From Nageia nagi (Eukaryota > Pinophyta), in contig JBITNC010000001.1 in NCBI GenBank assembly GCA_050084985.1, positions 1,984,001 to 2,048,000 of the forward strand: a stretch of DNA of 64,000 nucleotides, in the 5' to 3' direction. The notes under the pieces are model-generated. The model saw nothing but the letters and a program-made list of their open reading frames with translations, was not told the origin of the DNA and ran no database searches. The translations under genes and the position numbers were made by a program. Below, in pieces: positions 45,481 through 56,739 of this stretch (position 1 is its first letter; each line of letters opens with the position of its first letter).

Positions 45481-46340
45481 TTAAAAGCTTCTTTGAAGGT
45501 TGAGGGCTCATGCTTGTTATCAATCTTGGTAAATAATGATTTATTCAAAGTCATGCTCCTTATTACCCTTTATGTTGGAGAATTTTATTTCTAAGGTGAC
45601 TTGTCTACATCATTATCTAACTAGCTTGGTGCAACTGAAGAGTCCTCTAGATCATCAACATCCTCATTAGAAGTAAATTCATCAAAAAGTTTATTAAAGT
45701 TTACTTCCTTTGAAATGAACATTATTTTATAGGATGGAAAGTAGAGCCTATAGCCTCTATGCTTATTATCATAACCCATAAAGATGCATTTTTTAGAGCT
45801 TTTGTCCAACTTTTTCCTTTTCTTAGAAATAATGTAGGAGAATGCTTCATAACCAAACACCTTAAGGTGTGAAATGTTAGGTTTTCTTCCTAACCATGCC
45901 TTTAAAGGAGTTTTACCTTGAACTATTTTTATGGGACACCCATTCAAGGTATAAATAACAATGCTCATAGCTTCACCCCATAAGAAACTAGGAAGATTAC
46001 CCAATATGCATCTAGCCATTTCTATAATTATTTTATTTTTCCTTTTGGTAACACCATTTTGCTAAGAAGTGTAAAGAATTGTAAATTACCTTTTGATTCC
46101 ATGCTTAGCATAATAGTCATTGAACTCATTATTATTATATTCTCTCCCATTATCTAATCTCAACATCTTGATTTTAAGGTTAATTTGATTCTCAACAAAG
46201 GCTTTAAAAACCTTAAAAATCTCAAAGGTTTGATCCTTGTGCTCAAGTAGATACATAAAGGTCATCCTACTAAAGTCATCAATGAAATTCAATATGTAAG
46301 ATGCTCCTTTCATCAAATCTGAATGCATAAGTTGAAGAGG
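45481..46340 (-). pseudogene. F integrase
   Basis: Frames 46086-46328 ('ILNFIDDFSRMTFMYLLEHK', 'DNGREYNNNEFNDYYAKHGI') and 45621-46019 ('ARCILGNLPSFLWGEAMSIV') cover the catalytic core and C-terminus. A TAA (46086-46088) falls after 'HGIKR', at the same codon as in B2 and G. About 10 codons at the start of the core are deleted relative to G. Confidence 0.85.
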
Positions 46341-46376
46341 TTGAGATGCTCTTGTTGCCTTATCTTTTTCAAATTT

Positions 46377-47083
46377 TTATCTATGCATCTTACCAAGAAT
46401 GCACTTCTCACATAAACTAACCAAAGGAGAAATTGAAGGCAAACCTTCCACAAATTCTTGGTCTTTCATGACTTGAATACTTTTATGGTCAAGGTGCCTT
46501 AAATAATGGTGCCAAAGATTACCTCTATAACACACATTAGAAGTAAGACACATCTTTGATGGAACTTGATCCACAATGTAGAGGTTATCTTTCACATATC
46601 CTTTAACAAAAGTGGCAAGTCCATTCTTAATGCACCAGGATTTAGAGTCAAAATCAAAAGAATACCCTTTTCTAGCAACTTGGATCATAAAGAGAAGGTT
46701 CATCCTTAACTTAGGAACATAGAGAACATTTTCAAGAATCTTTCTGTGCTAGCACACTCCTAATTCTTTGGACTTCAAGGGTAGAGTTATCACCTATCAC
46801 AATTATATATTTTTTATACTTATGAAAGTTCTCAAACTTTTCCTTTTCAAAACATAGGTGATTAGTGCAAATAGAGTCAATAATTTAATCATATGAAAAA
46901 GAGCGAGACATGGAGTAGAGCATTGTAGTAAAATTAGCTTGAATATTCTTCTTTCCTTTGAAGTTCTTTACATTTTTATTGCTTTTGTTTTTTTCTTTTT
47001 CTTTACTTGAAGTGGTTATTATCATTATTTTTGTTGCTATTATTGTTGTTCCTATTGTTACCATTATTCTTGCTACTATTGTT
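46377..47083 (-). pseudogene. F protease and pre-integrase domain
   Basis: The frame 46377-46703 carries 'LWHHYLRHLDHKSIQVMKDQ' and 'SLCEKCILGKMHR', the pre-integrase zinc region. The protease region (46740-46930) is broken. The gag C-terminus beyond 47083 is cut by G. Confidence 0.83.
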
Positions 47084-47573
47084 TGTTAGAATTTGTAATG
47101 AAATATTGTGAATATCTAAACTCCTTGTAAATTCAATTAATCACTTAAAGGATATTTAGATACCTTAAGGGATTAATTGAATTCTTTATTATGTAAACTT
47201 TGACCTTACCAAGTGGCTAGTTGGTAGGTTAAAGTTAGGTAATACATTTATTGTAACCCTAACCTTACCCTTGGGTTAAAGGGAGGTTAGGGAGGTGCTC
47301 TCATGCTATAAATAGAGGGCCTCTCCTCTTGTAATATAACTTAAATTTTGAGTAAGATTACTCTACTAGTTTGTGTAGGAAAGAAAGAAATTGTAGTAAG
47401 AGGGTGCATAGTTTGAGAATTGAGATCTAGTTGTGGATGTACTCCCAAGGAGGGAGGAACCACTTTATATTGGTGTTATCTTGTATGAATGGTGTTATTA
47501 GCTTGTAGATATTGAATGATTAAGTTTCCTATAGTCTTAGACCTTGAGGATTAGTCTAGAACTAATTTTATCA
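47084..47573 (+). repeat. G 5' LTR with TATA box
   Basis: It runs from TGTTAGAATTTG to CTAATTTTATCA. TATAAATA lies at 47307-47314. It is closest to B1 over the first 300 bp and has its own U5 end. Confidence 0.94.
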
Positions 47574-47588
47574 ATTGGTATCAGAGCT
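47574..47588 (+). other. G primer-binding site
   Basis: ATTGGTATCAGAGCT directly after the LTR; initiator tRNA-Met type, as in B1 and B2. Confidence 0.92.
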
Positions 47589-50500
47589 TGGTGTGGAAGC
47601 TCCTTCAACATTCTTTGAAACTTCTTCAATTTGGAGGTCTCCATTTCTCATCTTCTTACATTATTGAGGTAAAATATAATAGAAGGTATACATTTTTTTA
47701 CCTTCTTGGTTAATTATTGAATAATTGTATTTTACTACTAACATATTGTGTGCTATATGTTGACTATTGTTGAGCTAAATATGATTAACAATTTTTGATA
47801 CTAACCTCTTTGTGAATAGCTTTTTTTTGCAAATTGCTTATTTGCTCATTATTTAAGAGGATAGTATACAAAAATTAAGTTGAGGAATTTTTATCTTATG
47901 GAGAAGATAAATTTTTTTAACTTTTTTTTTTGTAAATAAAATTGGAATTTCTTTCAATTTTATTTGTGAGAAATAACTACTTTTACTAGCACAAAGTAAA
48001 AAGGAGAGATATTATTATCTCAAATGTTTAATGTTTTTGTGTTGGTAAATTTATTTTGCAATTTATTGTACACCTTACAATATATCAAAAAGGGGAGGGA
48101 GATTTATGATTACTAAGCTAATACCTTCACTTGAAATACATTATTATTTAACAAAAATTATTAAAATGGATATGCACAAAATGGATACATTGAAAGGGTC
48201 TGCGAATTGTTTCTTGAGAATATCATTCGCCAAAATGCAAGACACCATCTCCTCATCGTTTTAGAGATACAAGCTATGCACAGATGGCATCGCCCAAGGG
48301 GGTTGCACCTATGTGGCTAGGGTGAGCCAGCTTTTGTGAGGGGTAACTCAAGTGGCAAGGGTGAAGCAGGATGCTCTAAGGATGTTGGAGCCAAATATTC
48401 ATAGTTTGTACGACTTGGTCTGTGTATCAAACTTAGACCAACCACTCCAACCTGTCTACGTGCCTCTCCACCCTCGCACGTCACCTACTCCTCGAGCACT
48501 CCTCTCCCTACGCAGACCCTATCCACATGCGTACAGTGAAATTGTTATATATCCATGTGTTTAAACATGCCCTATCATTTTGGACCCTGCCTTCTGCTTC
48601 AACCTCCCTACTATCCCTCCATCGTATGCTACTTGTAACACGCATCCTATTCATAGTCGTGCTAGACCTCACCAGAGCGTGAATGGGAAAGAAATAATGG
48701 CATGATACCAAGTTGTACAAACTATAGAACAGTCCAAGCCCACTATTCCATCTCATAGAGGGCGTTCAAATACACCCAGTAGTTCTCGCAATGAGGGATA
48801 AGCTGCCCATCGCTTCCTTGGACGGGAGGGTTGCCCAACTCATCCACTACAGCCAATGGGATGATCGACACACCCCATGGTAAGCACCCATTTTCCTGAA
48901 CCTTTGCATCCCTCAGAAACTACCATACGCTCGCCCTCACTGCCATCGCATTTCACTTGATCTAGCTGTGCCTCTTCCCTAAGCCTTCTCCCCTCCCTCT
49001 GCATCTTCTCCTTGATGTTGCCCTCCTTGTCTTAGATTAAAGTTGGATTTATGCATTTAATTTTTTTGTTGACTACTTGCATATTCTTAAATGCACATGA
49101 AAGCAACGTTTACTCCTTCTTGGTAAGGGAAGGGTAGCCATTTTTCTTACCTAAAAGCATTTATAACTTTGAGTGCTTAGGAAAAAGTAGCATTAACTAA
49201 GCATAGGTCTCCTTTCTTTTTCATTAATACTTGCAAGAAGCAAACGTATACTTTTTGGTAGGCATTTAATAATTTTTGCTTGCTTACAAGTCATTTGTTC
49301 CTATTAAATGCACTTAGAAGTACTTATACTCCAACTTTAAGCATTGTCATGATGACTATAATATTTAAAGTAAGTAAATACATCATTACTCTTCAATGCT
49401 ATCCAATTTTTTAGAAAAATGTGGCAAATAAAGTTAATTATTTAGGAGTATATTTTTATTTGCCTTAAATACTTTTAAGTTTGGCAATTTACTTAGGTAA
49501 AATGATAAATATTAGTGTAACATTAACACTTTAAGGGATTTTTTTTACCTAAGTATTTTTTAATGATTTCATGTTTCCTAAAAGGGAAACTTATGCTATT
49601 TTTTAAGTAAACAAGGGAAATTTTTTACTTAAAATATAAATGCATACTTAAAAGATAATTTTTTTTAGCATACAAGTTTTAGGGATAAAACTTTAAGTAA
49701 AAAAAAGGGGGAATTTGTATAGTTTTTTACTTAAAACTTTATCTAGATTTGCATGCTAAATTTGTAATGCATGCCTCTTAATCTTGTGTAGGAATAAAGC
49801 ATGCTTTTTAAGTTAAATAATGCATTTTTAATAATATAAATGATGCATGTTTATTACTTAATTTTTAAGTCATGGAATAATGCATGTTTAAGTTATAGAT
49901 TAATGCTAAGTAGGACTTAGCCTTTTTAAATTCATTAAAGTGTTGAATGAATTTATGAACTTGAGCAAGTATGCAAAATGTAAAAATATCCTTTAGGGGT
50001 TAGTACAAAACCTATTGGACTCTTATATTTCAAGTTCTTATGGATGATGTATTTTTAATACTTTATTATATTTTTGCATAATTGCTTTATACTTGCAAAA
50101 TGTAAAATGTTGAAAGCAACCCCTAAAATGAACACATTCGCACGTACTTTTCCATAACATGACTTGTTTGGGGAGCCACGAGGGGAGGACAGGGTAGACT
50201 AGAGCCTTTTTAGTCTGAAGAACCAAGTGGTGGTAAATCTATCTTAATTACCCCTAAGACCTCTGTTGGATTGGACATAACTCTATTAGGTGGATAGGCA
50301 TGTGTGTAGTGATACCACATGTCCGCACGTCCATTCAGGGATTATCCTGATAAACTAGGAGGAAAACTTGAAAACCTTAAACAAGATAATTAAAATGGCC
50401 AATCCAAGATACGTCAGATCCTTGAAAAATAGTTGGTACTTCTCCTTGAAGAGTATATTACTTACCAAGGTGAACTGGTTGAGGATTGGTAGTACTTGGG

Positions 50501-50690
50501 CTCCACTTTGTGGGCATCCAGGTGAAGGCCTAATTCTATACAAGAAAACAACCTCAACTTTATCCTTCTACGGATCTTATTTTATAAGTTTGCACATGTG
50601 GGACATGTTTACTTATCAATGTTTGATTTGTATAGATGGTAAATTGTAGAAATTTATTCATTCTTCTTGCTTATTTACTTTTATGTAGCA
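47589..50690 (+). other. G 5' leader (about 3.1 kb)
   Basis: A long non-coding leader. It is AT-rich except for a G+C-rich island (about 48190-49020) with no stop-free frame over 82 codons. The gag-proximal part (49800-50690) matches B2. A PPR-derived motif starts the island (48168-48225). The rest of the island has no counterpart in B2 or F that I can see, so it may be separately captured DNA. Confidence 0.72.
48168..48225 (+). pseudogene. PPR fragment in the G leader
   Basis: It encodes 'GYAQNGYIERVCELF', typical of PLS-type PPR repeats, with matching flanks in B2 (30903-30962). It is followed by G+C-rich sequence of unknown origin. Confidence 0.75.
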
Positions 50691-51428
50691 ATGGTTGAAA
50701 CCTTCATACCCAAGCATATACTTGACGGTTCCAACTTCGACATATGGGAACCTCGTATGAAAGTTGAGTTACAAGCAAGGAAGCTATGGCAAACAGTTAA
50801 TGAAGACTTGGTCACTCCTACAGATGAGAAGGCTCTTGAAATCTACAACTCAAAGAATGAGTTAGCAACTTCAATGATTTATTGTGCAGTTTCAGATGAC
50901 GTACTTCTCATGATCTCTTCTTCAACATCAGCAAAGGAAGCTTGGGATAGGCTGAAGAAAATTTACCTTGGGTAAAAATTTTCAAGGAGGTTCACTATTT
51001 TACAAAAGTTGTTGCAATATCATCAAGGTGAAGATGAAAGTGCTTCTATTTACTTGACCAAAATCATTGACCTCAGGACATAATTGGTTGGCTATGGGTG
51101 CAACTAGATCAATGATGAGTTCATGGTCTTCATCATCCTTCAAAGCCTTTCTACAAAGTTCAGTAACTTTGTCACGGTTATGGAAACTAGGCTCGATGAT
51201 GAAGAAGATGTCATCTCTCTTGATAACCTTTCTAGACTCCTTTTGAAGCATGAGCAAACTTTGAATAAGAAAATGTTGAACTTTTCTCTAAAGGATAATA
51301 ACATTGCTCTAAGAGCAACCAAAACTCCTTTCAAGAAGAATTTCAAACATTATAAATTCAAAGATAAATCCTCATCTACCTTCAGGAAGCATAAGAAAAA
51401 GGGTAACAATAATGGCAACTTCAAGTAA
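50691..51428 (+). pseudogene. G gag (UBN2-type capsid)
   Basis: ATG at 50691 opens 'MVETFIPKHILDGSNFDIWE'. Residues 60-95 include 'MISSSTSAKEAWDRLKKIYL', followed by TAA at 50973-50975. Further stops lie in the next segment. 51123-51428 then reads 'MVFIILQSLSTKFSNFVTVM' and 'DNLSRLLLKHEQTLNKKMLN' and ends at TAA. Where B2 has its first TAG, G keeps a glutamine codon. Confidence 0.88.
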
Positions 51429-52163
51429 AGGAATGACAAAGCTGGATCAAGCAATTCAACACCTAAGGAAAAGTTTGATGGAAATTGTAACTTTTATGGC
51501 ATCTTTGGGCACAAAGAGTATGATTATCGTAAAAAGAAATTTGCTCAAAAAGGTAAGGGAAATGCAAATGTGAAAAATTTCAATAATAAAAAGAATAAGC
51601 ATGCTGCTACTGTTGCCTACTACTCAGTGACTCAAACTATTTCAAATGATTGGATTATTGATTCAGGATGCACTAATCACATGTGTTATGAAAAGGATAA
51701 GTTTAAAAAGTTTCATAAGTACAAGAAGGATGCAATTGTGATAAGTGATAATTCAGTCCTTAATGTTCAAGGAATAGGGAGTGTGAAGATTCATAGAAAG
51801 GTTCTTGATAATATCTTTTATGTGCCTAAACTAAGGATGAATCTTATCTCCGTAATTCAAATTACAAGGAAAGGATACTCATTTGAGTTTACCTCACACT
51901 CCTGGTGTGTTAAGAAAGGACTTGCCACCTTGATGAAAGGATCAGTAAAGGATGACCTTTATATTATGGATCAAGTTCCTTCAAAGATGTGTCTTGCTGC
52001 AAATGTTTGTTCAAAGGGTAATCTTTGGCATCAATGTTTAGGGCACCTTAACCACAAGAGTATTCAAGATATGAAAAATCAAGAACTTGTGGAAGGTTTA
52101 CCTAATATTTCACCCATAATTGGTCTCTGTGAAAGGTGCATTCTAGGAAAGATGAATAGGTAA
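51429..52163 (+). pseudogene. G protease and pre-integrase; zinc knuckle lost
   Basis: The knuckle region (51483-51530) reads 'CNFYGIFGHKEYDY': two of three cysteines are tyrosine (TGT to TAT), so zinc binding is lost. The protease site 'WIIDSGCTNHM' (about 51650-51682) and the pre-integrase 'LWHQCLGHLNHKSIQDMKNQ' with 'GLCERCILGKMNR' are kept, except that LGHL is preceded by C instead of R. Confidence 0.88.
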
Positions 52164-52973
52164 AAGTTTGAAAAAGATAAGGCAACTCGGGCTACTCGTC
52201 CTCTTCAACCTGTGCATTCAGATTTGATGGGTTTGTTTTAGACTAAGTCTCTAGGGGGAGCTTCTTATGTTTTGACCTTCATTGATGACTTTAGCAGGAT
52301 GACATTTGGTTATCTACTTGAGCATAAGGATCAAACTTTTGACAGGTTTAAAGACTTCAAGGCTCTTGTTGAAAATCAAACTGATTTTAAGATCAAGATG
52401 CTGAGATCTGATAATGGGGGTGAGTATAATAGCAATGAGTTTAATGACTATTGTGTTAAACATGGGATCAAGCGGTAATTCACAATCCCTTACACCCCTC
52501 AACAAAATGGAGTTGTTGAAAGGAAGAATCGAACCATTATGGAAATGGCAAGGTGCATGTTGGGTAACCTTCCTAGTTTCTTATGGGGTGAAGCTGTTCA
52601 CACTACTATTCACACCCTAAATAGGTGTCCTACTAAAATAGTTGAAGGTAAAACTCTGTATGAAGCATGGACAGGAAAGAAACCTAACATCTCACACTTT
52701 AGGGTCTTCAGTTGTGATGCATTTGCCTTCATTACCTCAGAGAAAAGAAAGAAGTTGGATAAAAGATAAAAAAAATGCATCTTTGTGGGGTATGATAATC
52801 AGCATAGAGGTTACAGGCTCTACTCCTCATCCCATAAAATAGTCTTTATTTCTAGGGATGTCAAGTTCAATGAACTTCCTAAGGATACGACTTCTCATGC
52901 TGAGGTGTCTGATTCAGATGATTCTTTGCCTACACTTAACTGGTTGGATGATCATGTAGCGAAGTCACCATAA
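52164..52973 (+). pseudogene. G integrase
   Basis: The core is present ('DFSRMTFGYLLEHKDQTFDR', 'SDNGGEYNSNEFNDYCVKHG', PYTPQQNGVVERKN). It is interrupted by TAG at 52239-52241, TAA at 52476-52478 and a TAA after 'KKLDKR' near 52769. The first two are at the same codons as in B2. The C-terminal part continues to 'WLDDHVAKSP'. Confidence 0.87.
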
Positions 52974-53089
52974 GAGCAAAATTCTCCAGCTCAGAGAATT
53001 ACAAGGAGTATGACCTTGAATAAATCTTTATTTGCTAAAATTGATAATACAAATGAGCCATCAACCTTCAAAGAAGCTTCCAAGCAAGA

Positions 53090-53763
53090 GTTTGGATGGA
53101 AGCTATGAAAGTTGAGTATGAGGCGCTCATGAAAAATGAAACTTGAGATTTGGTTCCTTATCCCAATGAGAAAAATGTGATTGGAAATAAATGGATATAC
53201 AAGGTCAAGTACAATTCTGATGGAGAAATTGAAAAATACAAAGCAAGGTTAATGGCTAAAGGATTCGCTCAGAAATATGGTATTGATTATGAGGAAACCT
53301 TTGCTCCTGTGGCCAAGATGCCTATTGTCAGGATAATCCTTGCTCTTTCTACAGCTCAAGGATAGAAAGTTTTTCAACTTGATGTCAAGAGTGCATTTCT
53401 GAATGGTGACTTGGATGTAGAAATCTACATGAATCAACTAGAAGGATTTATTCCAGAAGGTAAAGAGTCTTTTGTGTGCAAGCTAAAGAAGTCTTTGTAT
53501 GGACTTAAGCAAGCACCTAGAGCATGGTACAAGAAAATTTCAAGATTCTTTGCAGATATTGGTTTTTACAAGTGCTTCTCTGACTCAGATCTCTATGTAA
53601 TCAATCAAGGAAAAGACATGATCTTAATTCTCCTTTATGTGGATGATATTCTCATAACTGGCAATAATATTGAAATCATCCAAGAGTGCATATCCAAACT
53701 GAAGGCAACATTTGAAACGACTGATCTAGGTCTATTGCATGACTATCTTGGGATGCAAGTATA
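53090..53763 (+). pseudogene. G reverse transcriptase
   Basis: It has 'NKWIYKVKYNSDGEIEKYKA', then a TAG after 'STAQG' (53363-53365), then 'FQLDVKSAFLNGDLDVEIYM'-type sequence and '[18 protein letters not shown]'. The catalytic YVDD is at 53636-53647. A small deletion near 53093 and a TGA near 53145 break the N-terminal side. The frame closes at 53762-53764 (LGMQV-stop). Confidence 0.88.
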
Positions 53764-54539
53764 ACAATACAAAGATTGTACTTATCTTAGTCAATCTAAG
53801 TATATATCAGACATCTTACAAAAGTTTGGAATGGAGGAGTGTAGATATGCTGCAATACCTATTTCTCCTAGGAATCATTGTATCTCTGAGCTCAATTATC
53901 AGTTGGCTGATGCTACAGCTTATAGGCAATTGATCGGTAGTCTTTTGTATATGACTATCTCTCGACCTGATATTGCCTTTGCAGTAAATCTGATGGTACG
54001 ATTCATGCAAAAACCATATGTTGAGCACCTCACTGCTGTTAAGCAAATCTTGAGGTATGTGGGAGGGATAAAGGATCTTGACTCTTAAGTATTCCAAAGT
54101 GCCCTCGATTGTTCTCTCTGGGTTCTCAGATTCTGATTATGGGGGATATAGAGATGACAGAGAATCAACCTCTACATATGTGTTCAGCATTGGTTCAGGT
54201 GCTTTCTCTTGGGCTTCCAAGAAGTAACCTACTATGACTCTTTCTACCACTGAAGCTGAATATCGAGCCATGTCTATTGCTGCTCAGGAAGCTATTTGGT
54301 TGAGGCATCTTCTAAACGAAATTGGGTATGAGCAAAATAGCCCATCTCTTATTTCTTCAGTTAATCAATCGGCTATCTCTTTGGCTAAGAATCTTGTGTT
54401 CCATCAGAGAACCAAACATGTGGAAATCCAAGCCCATTTTATCAGGGAGAAGGTTCTAGATGACATCATACACTTGGAGTATTGTCCATCTACTATAAAC
54501 TCTGCTGATTTATTTACTAATCCCCTTCCTAAAGCTTAG
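53764..54539 (+). pseudogene. G RNase H
   Basis: Frames 53831-54088 ('LIGSLLYMTISRPDIAFAVN') and 54234-54539 ('TLSTTEAEYRAMSIAAQEAI', 'FHQRTKHVEIQAHFIREKVL', FTNPLPKA) cover the domain. A 1-2-bp frame change near 54085 and a TAA near 54228 separate them. The last TAG (54537-54539) sits where B2 reads on for about ten more codons. Confidence 0.87.
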
Positions 54540-55520
54540 TTCAGCAAGCCTAGGGATTCTCTCAGGTTGGTGAAGTTACCCTCAAGGGGGAGTGAAGTTT
54601 GAACTTTTGTTAGTGATGATAACTTCACCTCTAAGAGGCTCTTTTTTTGTTGTTATATAGTGTTGATTATGATATACCTCCGTGGTAAGTTTGCTCTGCA
54701 TGAGAAACTTATTGTACATTTTATACCTCTGTGGTAAGTTTGCTCTGTGTGAGAAACTTGTACATTTTATACCTCCGTGGTAAGTTTGCTCTACGTGAAA
54801 AACTTGTTGTACATTTTATACCTCCATGGTAAGTTTGCTCTACGTGAGAAACTTGTTATACATTTTATACCTCCATGGTAAGTTTGCTTTGTGTGAGGAA
54901 CTTCTTGTACATTTTATACCTCTGTGGTAAGTTTGCTATGTGTGAGAAACTTGTACAATTTTTTGAGCATATAATTGATCAATCAGTTTCATTGTTTAAG
55001 TATTCATATGAGAAGATCTAGTATGTGTCTTTAGGCATTGTACAGTCATCTATATGTTATGCTCTATTAATAATCAACATATGTCTATATACAACAGATG
55101 ACTATGAGTGATGGCTTGGCATCTCTGTGATGACTTATAGTGCACCATTGATCAGTTATTTATAAGATGGGTTATTTGATTCTATTATTAATAAAATGAA
55201 TATATGATGCATCTAACTGATTTTGTTCATGAGTTGCTTGTAGCATGCAGGATCTTCTTCAGAAATGCAGGTTACTCACCTTGTGTAAGCAAGCTCATGG
55301 AGACTCACATGTCAGCTTAAAGTTGATCGACTACTATGTACAGTGAAACCAGTTATGGTTAATGATTGTATTGTAAACCATTTTGTCAAATGGTAAGTAG
55401 TGAGTCTCAAACTAGTTCTCAAAAAGATTTTTAAATATGTAAATGTTCTCATCTCCACTTGTATCTCTATGGAGGAGAACTCTCTCTTTTCTCTCTTCTA
55501 CGCTCTATCCCAATATTGCA
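54540..55520 (+). other. G 3' non-coding region with second purine tract
   Basis: It begins with CTCAAGGGGGAGTGAAG (54581-54597), a purine tract very similar to the true one at 55521. Next is the hairpin array (54673-54960), then about 560 bp of AT-rich sequence conserved in B1 and B2, including 'gactatgagtgatggcttgg'. No open frame of note. Confidence 0.75.
54673..54960 (+). repeat. G tandem hairpin array, six units
   Basis: Six units of 46-50 bp of the form 'atacctccgtggtaagtttg' then ctctgcatgagaaacttattgtacatttt. AAGTTT and AAACTT flank a 12-nt loop, so each can form a small stem. Single-base changes in the loops vary between units (gcgtg, acgtg, tgtg). Confidence 0.87.
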
Positions 55521-55531
55521 TTAAGGGGGAG
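55521..55531 (+). other. G polypurine tract
   Basis: TTAAGGGGGAG abuts the 3' LTR; identical to B1 and B2. Confidence 0.9.
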
Positions 55532-56020
55532 TGTTAGAATTTGTAATGAAATATTGTGAATATCTAAACTCCTTGTAAATTCAATTAATCACTTAAAGGA
55601 TATTTAGATACCTTAAGGGATTAATTGAATTCTTTATTATGTAAACTTTGACCTTACCAAGTGGCTAGTTGGTAGGTTAAAGTTAGGTAATACACTTATT
55701 GTAACCCTAACCTTACCCTTGGGTTAAAGGGAGGTTAGGGATATGCTCTCATGGTATAAATAGAGGCCTCTCCTCTTGTAATATAACTTAGATTTTGAGT
55801 AAGATTACTCTACTAGTTTGTGTAGGAGAGAAAGGAATTGTAGTAAGAGGGTGCATAGTTTGAGAATTGAGATCTAGTTGTGGATGTACTCCCAAGGAGG
55901 GAGGAACCACTTTATATTGGTGTTATCTTGTGTGAATGGTGTTATTAGCTTGTAGATGTTGAATGATTAAGTTTCCTATAGTCTTGGACCTTGAGGATTA
56001 GTCTAGAACTAATTTCATCA
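55532..56020 (+). repeat. G 3' LTR
   Basis: It runs from TGTTAGAATTTG to CTAATTTCATCA, followed by TTGTT. It is nearly identical to 47084-47573. Confidence 0.94.
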
Positions 56021-56739
56021 TTGTTGCCATTACCTCTTTTATCAAACCTTTTGGAGGAAGAAGAATAAGATTTCTTTTGATGGTTGAATTTCTTCTTAAA
56101 AAGAGTTTTAGTTACTCCAAAAGTAATGTTATTATCTTTAGAAGAAGAAATCAACACCTTTTTGCTAAGGGTTTTCTCATGCTTTAAAAGGAGCCTAGAA
56201 AGGTTATCAAGAAAGAAAACTTCTTCTTCATCATTAAGCCTTATTTCTATAACTGTCACAAAGTTTTCAAACTTTGAAGAAAGGCTTTGAAGAATGATGA
56301 AGACCATGAACTCATTATTGATCTAATCGTACCCACAAGCAACAAGTTGGGTCTTTAGGTCAATGATTTTGTTCAAGTAGATAGCCACATTTTCATCTTT
56401 CCCTTGACAAGATTGAAGCAACTTTTGGAGAATGGTAAACCTTCTTGAAAAATTTGAACCAAGGTAGATTTGTTTAAGCTTATCCCAAAATTCCTTTATC
56501 GAGGTTGAAGAGAAAATCATCATGAGCATATCATCTAAAATTACACGAAAGATCATGGAGGTTGCTAACTCATTCTTCATGTTGCAAGCCTCTAGTTCCT
56601 TTTCATTTGTAGGAAGTACAAGGTGCTCATTCACTATTTGCCAAAGCTTCCTTACCTATAATTCATCTCTTATCTGAGGTTCCCAAATACCAAAGTCAAA
56701 ATTATTAAGAATGTGTTTGGGTAAAAAGGAGTCTCCCAT
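56021..56739 (-). pseudogene. F gag (right of G)
   Basis: The minus-strand start at ATG 56739-56737 (MGDSFLPKHILN-FDFGIWE) is followed by 'NEHLVLPTNEKELEACNMKN', 'RRFTILQKLLQSCQGKDENV' and 'MVFIILQSLSSKFENFVTVI'. Frames at 56323-56634 and 55945-56307 are separated by stops. The gag C-terminus continues left of G at 47083. Confidence 0.86.

Larger units (their letters stand above)
47084..56020 (+). mobile_element. Element G: long B-family copia element on the plus strand
   Basis: LTRs of 490 and 489 bp with the TSD TTGTT (47079-47083 and 56021-56025). Layout: 5' LTR, primer-binding site, leader of 3.1 kb, gag, protease, integrase, reverse transcriptase, RNase H, hairpin array, polypurine tract, 3' LTR. 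The LTRs differ at roughly ten places, so it is young but older than B1. The coding region has several stops but keeps the YVDD box. Confidence 0.94.
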
